From Apostichopus japonicus (taxonomy: Eukaryota; Echinodermata; Holothuroidea; Aspidochirotida; Stichopodidae), in NCBI RefSeq assembly GCF_037975245.1, contig NC_092561.1:16437001-16501000 (forward strand): a stretch of 64,000 bases of DNA, read 5' to 3'. Positions 61,627 through 64,000 of the stretch are shown piece after piece (position 1 is the first letter of the stretch; every line of letters starts with the position of its first letter). The translations under genes and the position numbers were made by a program. The notes under the pieces were generated by a model. It did no database searches and was not told the origin of the DNA. It saw nothing but the letters and a program-made list of their open reading frames with translations.

Positions 61627-62652
61627 ATGCATCTTTCCTGTCACGAAGACGAATCGAAATCCAACGGCTCTTTTAAGGGCCATCAAATATCCCCAGAGAG
61701 AGTTACTCATTCCTCTCCCTCGAAACATGCAATTCGTCGTCTTAATTCTTTTCTTTGTGTGAGTGAATGTATGTGTGTGTGTATGTATACGCCAGCATCG
61801 GGCAAAATAAGTTATATGCATAGGCAATTTTGCTAGAAATTTCAAAACACCGTAATTGAAATCCACCCCCTCCCTCAAGTGAAGTCCCCCCCCCCTTTAG
61901 TAATCCCTACCTAATTGGCTCTTCAGTTCCGACCTCCTGTTTGTTTATATAGACAACTTTCCCTAGGAAAAAAAAAGAAGTGTCTATTCTACAAAACTTC
62001 AATATTATCCCCCGTAGGACCTCTTGCGAAGGTCGAGCAGGGGTAAACTCCTTTTATTTATACTCAAGTGAAGTCGGTTATTATACGTAATAAAATTCTG
62101 CAACAACCCCCAGTTCACCAATACAGCAAACCAGTGAAGTTCTAAGACATACGACCCAAGAAGCAAGACAATACGAACTTCCCCCACCCCTCCACCCCCC
62201 TCCCGAATCGCTACTTGTCCATTGAACACAATGCATGCACGACTGTACCGTTACACGATTAGTCCCAAATGCGAGACAACATATCATTTGAAAATGCGCC
62301 CTTTTTTTACCACTGCCAGAACAGTTTCCCTTGCCTCGGGCATTTTATTTGGCTCACGCGGTAGATCACTGGTAATGTGAGCCGAGGAAGTTACTTTTCC
62401 AAGCTCGCTAGGCTTGGCGAGTCGATTACGTAACACGCATGCTATTGTTCCAGACTAATTAGCTAGAAAGGTGCAGAAGTTGACAGTGGCGAAAAATGAA
62501 CGTCAGTCTTACTAAAGAGCGGATTTTCATATGTGGCTATGTCGCGATCATCGCAAGTGAAACTATTGAGTGTTTGTGTGTGGTGGGGGAGGACTTAGAG
62601 GTTATTTATCGTTATTGTTGGATTTATTATGGATTATTATGGATTCTAATAC

Positions 62653-63398
62653 CTGTCTTGTCTCCTTACACCGTACAAACCTAGCAGAACCCTACGGTCA
62701 TCATCGCAGGAATTGCTCAAGGAGAAGAGAACAAGATGCAAGACCGGCGACAGAGCCTTCTCAGTCAGCGCTCCCAGAATGCCTATACCGAACTCTGTGA
62801 GTGTATGCATTTCTCTTACCACTTTTAAAAACTGCTTTGAAAGCATATTATGTTAGACTCGCTTTTACTGTGTGATTGACTGTGTTTTAACTGTTATTGT
62901 GCATAGATACTACGTTTGGAACTAGTTACTTAATTCTGAACATTTTATTTTTTTTAATATTTATCTTTCATTTATTTAGTACGTTTAGACTCTATTTTGT
63001 ATCGTTCAGTATTGGGTATTTGATCTGTTTTAGGATTTTGTAATAATTCTCTTACTGTAATGTTTTTTTTTTTTTTTTAATTTAAAAATTTTCATTTATT
63101 TACTACGTTTAGGGCTCTATTTTGTATCGTTTAGTATTTAGGCTTTTACAATAATTCTCTTACTGTACTATAGTTCCTCATACTTATATATATTTAAACC
63201 TGGACTATGATTGAATCTATTTACATGCTTCTTAAATTGTTTTGGACTATATGCGTTTTAGTATCGTTTAGTACGGGTGTGTTTTTTTTTTTTTTTTATA
63301 TTGTTGCCTTTGGCTTTTACTTCTTTTTTTTTTCTTTTTTTGGCGCAGCTTTGCTGATTATGCGCTATATAAATATCACTTATTAATATTATTATTAT
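62653..63398 (+). mobile_element. LINE tail, unit R7
   Basis: 746-bp copy, T runs of the common length. Confidence 0.82.
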
Positions 63399-63604
63399 CG
63401 ATAAACGGGCCCCAGAACGTGATCAACTACACGGTCAATGGCTTGAGAGTAACAGGTATATATGATACAATGTTAGATTACTTAAAATAAGAGACAACGA
63501 AACTGCATGTTTGAGGAGGGGGAGATAAGTCTGCCGTTTCTGGAATATAGGATGGCCCTTAAAAGAGCCGTTGGATGTCGAGCCTTCTACACGAGAAGAA
63601 CAAT

Positions 63605-63976
63605 CTACTTGGAGGTGGTGTACTTGGTGACAGCCTTGGTACCCTCTGAGACGGCATGCTTGGCGAGCTCACCAGGCAGCAACAGTCTGACGGCGGTCTG
63701 GACCTCCCGACTGGTGATGGTGGACTTCCTGTTGTAGTGGGCCAAACGGGAAGCTTCGGCGGCGATACGCTCGAAGATGTCGTTCACGAAGCTGTTCATG
63801 ATAGACATAGCACGGCTAGAGATACCGGTGTCTGGGTGGACCTGCTTCATGACTTTGTAGATGTAGATACTGTAAGTCTCACGCCTGGTCCTTCGCCTCT
63901 TCTTGTCTCCTGGGTTGCGAGGTGCCTTGGACTTGGCGGCCTTCTTTGCTCCCTTTCCTGCAGCTTTTGGTGCCAT
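63605..63976 (-). CDS. H2B: Histone H2B (unit R7)
   Basis: Intact, same protein as F1. The start codon is at 63974-63976. Stem-loop 63554-63569. Its H2A partner lies beyond the window. Confidence 0.97.
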   Translation of the reverse strand: MAPKAAGKGAKKAAKSKAPRNPGDKKRRRTRRETYSIYIYKVMKQVHPDTGISSRAMSIMNSFVNDIFERIAAEASRLAHYNRKSTITSREVQTAVRLLLPGELAKHAVSEGTKAVTKYTTSK

Positions 63977-64000
63977 TTTGGACGTGAAGTTTTCGTTGCG

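Overview
The window is a slice of an animal replication-dependent histone gene array. Intronless genes for H2A, H2B, H4 and H3 are packed in a unit of about 5.76 kb that repeats head to tail, with almost identical sequence in every copy. I count 11 H2A (one frameshifted, one cut by a gap), 11 H2B, 12 H4 (one cut by a gap) and 11 H3 genes. No H1 gene, tRNA, 5S rRNA or snRNA gene was recognised. Intronless metazoan histone genes, a 3' histone stem-loop instead of a poly(A) signal, and a LINE relic in the spacer exclude a prokaryote. H4 carries Cys at mature residue 73, a known sea-urchin H4 feature (Thr in most animals), and H2A has Gln instead of Glu in the GNYAxR loop. An echinoderm or close ambulacrarian is therefore the best guess. 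The layout is unlike the sea-urchin early cluster, where five genes including H1 lie on one strand.

Layout of one unit (forward form, 1-5758): H2A (-) and H2B (+) diverge from a 364-bp shared promoter. A 1.9-kb spacer follows, with a 5'-truncated non-LTR retrotransposon tail, a structured element here called A, two G-rich runs and a 13-bp direct repeat. H4 (-) and H3 (+) then diverge from a 748-bp shared promoter. A spacer of about 1.1 kb follows, with a 25-nt T run, a CA run, element B (a diverged copy of A in opposite orientation) and an AAT run. Each gene ends in the same stem-loop, then a purine-rich U7-type element, then a further conserved block around AACATGC.

Region by region: units F1-F4 (1-23030) and a stub (23031-23178) are in forward orientation. 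A 100-N gap (23179-23278) follows, after which every unit to the end (R0-R7, 23279-64000) is in reverse orientation. A second 100-N gap (52800-52899) sits inside unit R5 and joins mid-H4 to mid-H2A, so roughly 2.9 kb (rest of H4, LINE, element A, H2B, start of H2A) is missing. The H2A copy at 49857 has a one-base insertion that destroys its C-terminus. Units differ mainly in homopolymer and dinucleotide lengths, as expected from concerted evolution.

Together the genes supply the four core histones in equal dose for S phase. Each divergent pair makes the two partners of one subcomplex (H2A-H2B dimer, H3-H4 tetramer). All four mRNAs share one 3'-end processing signal.
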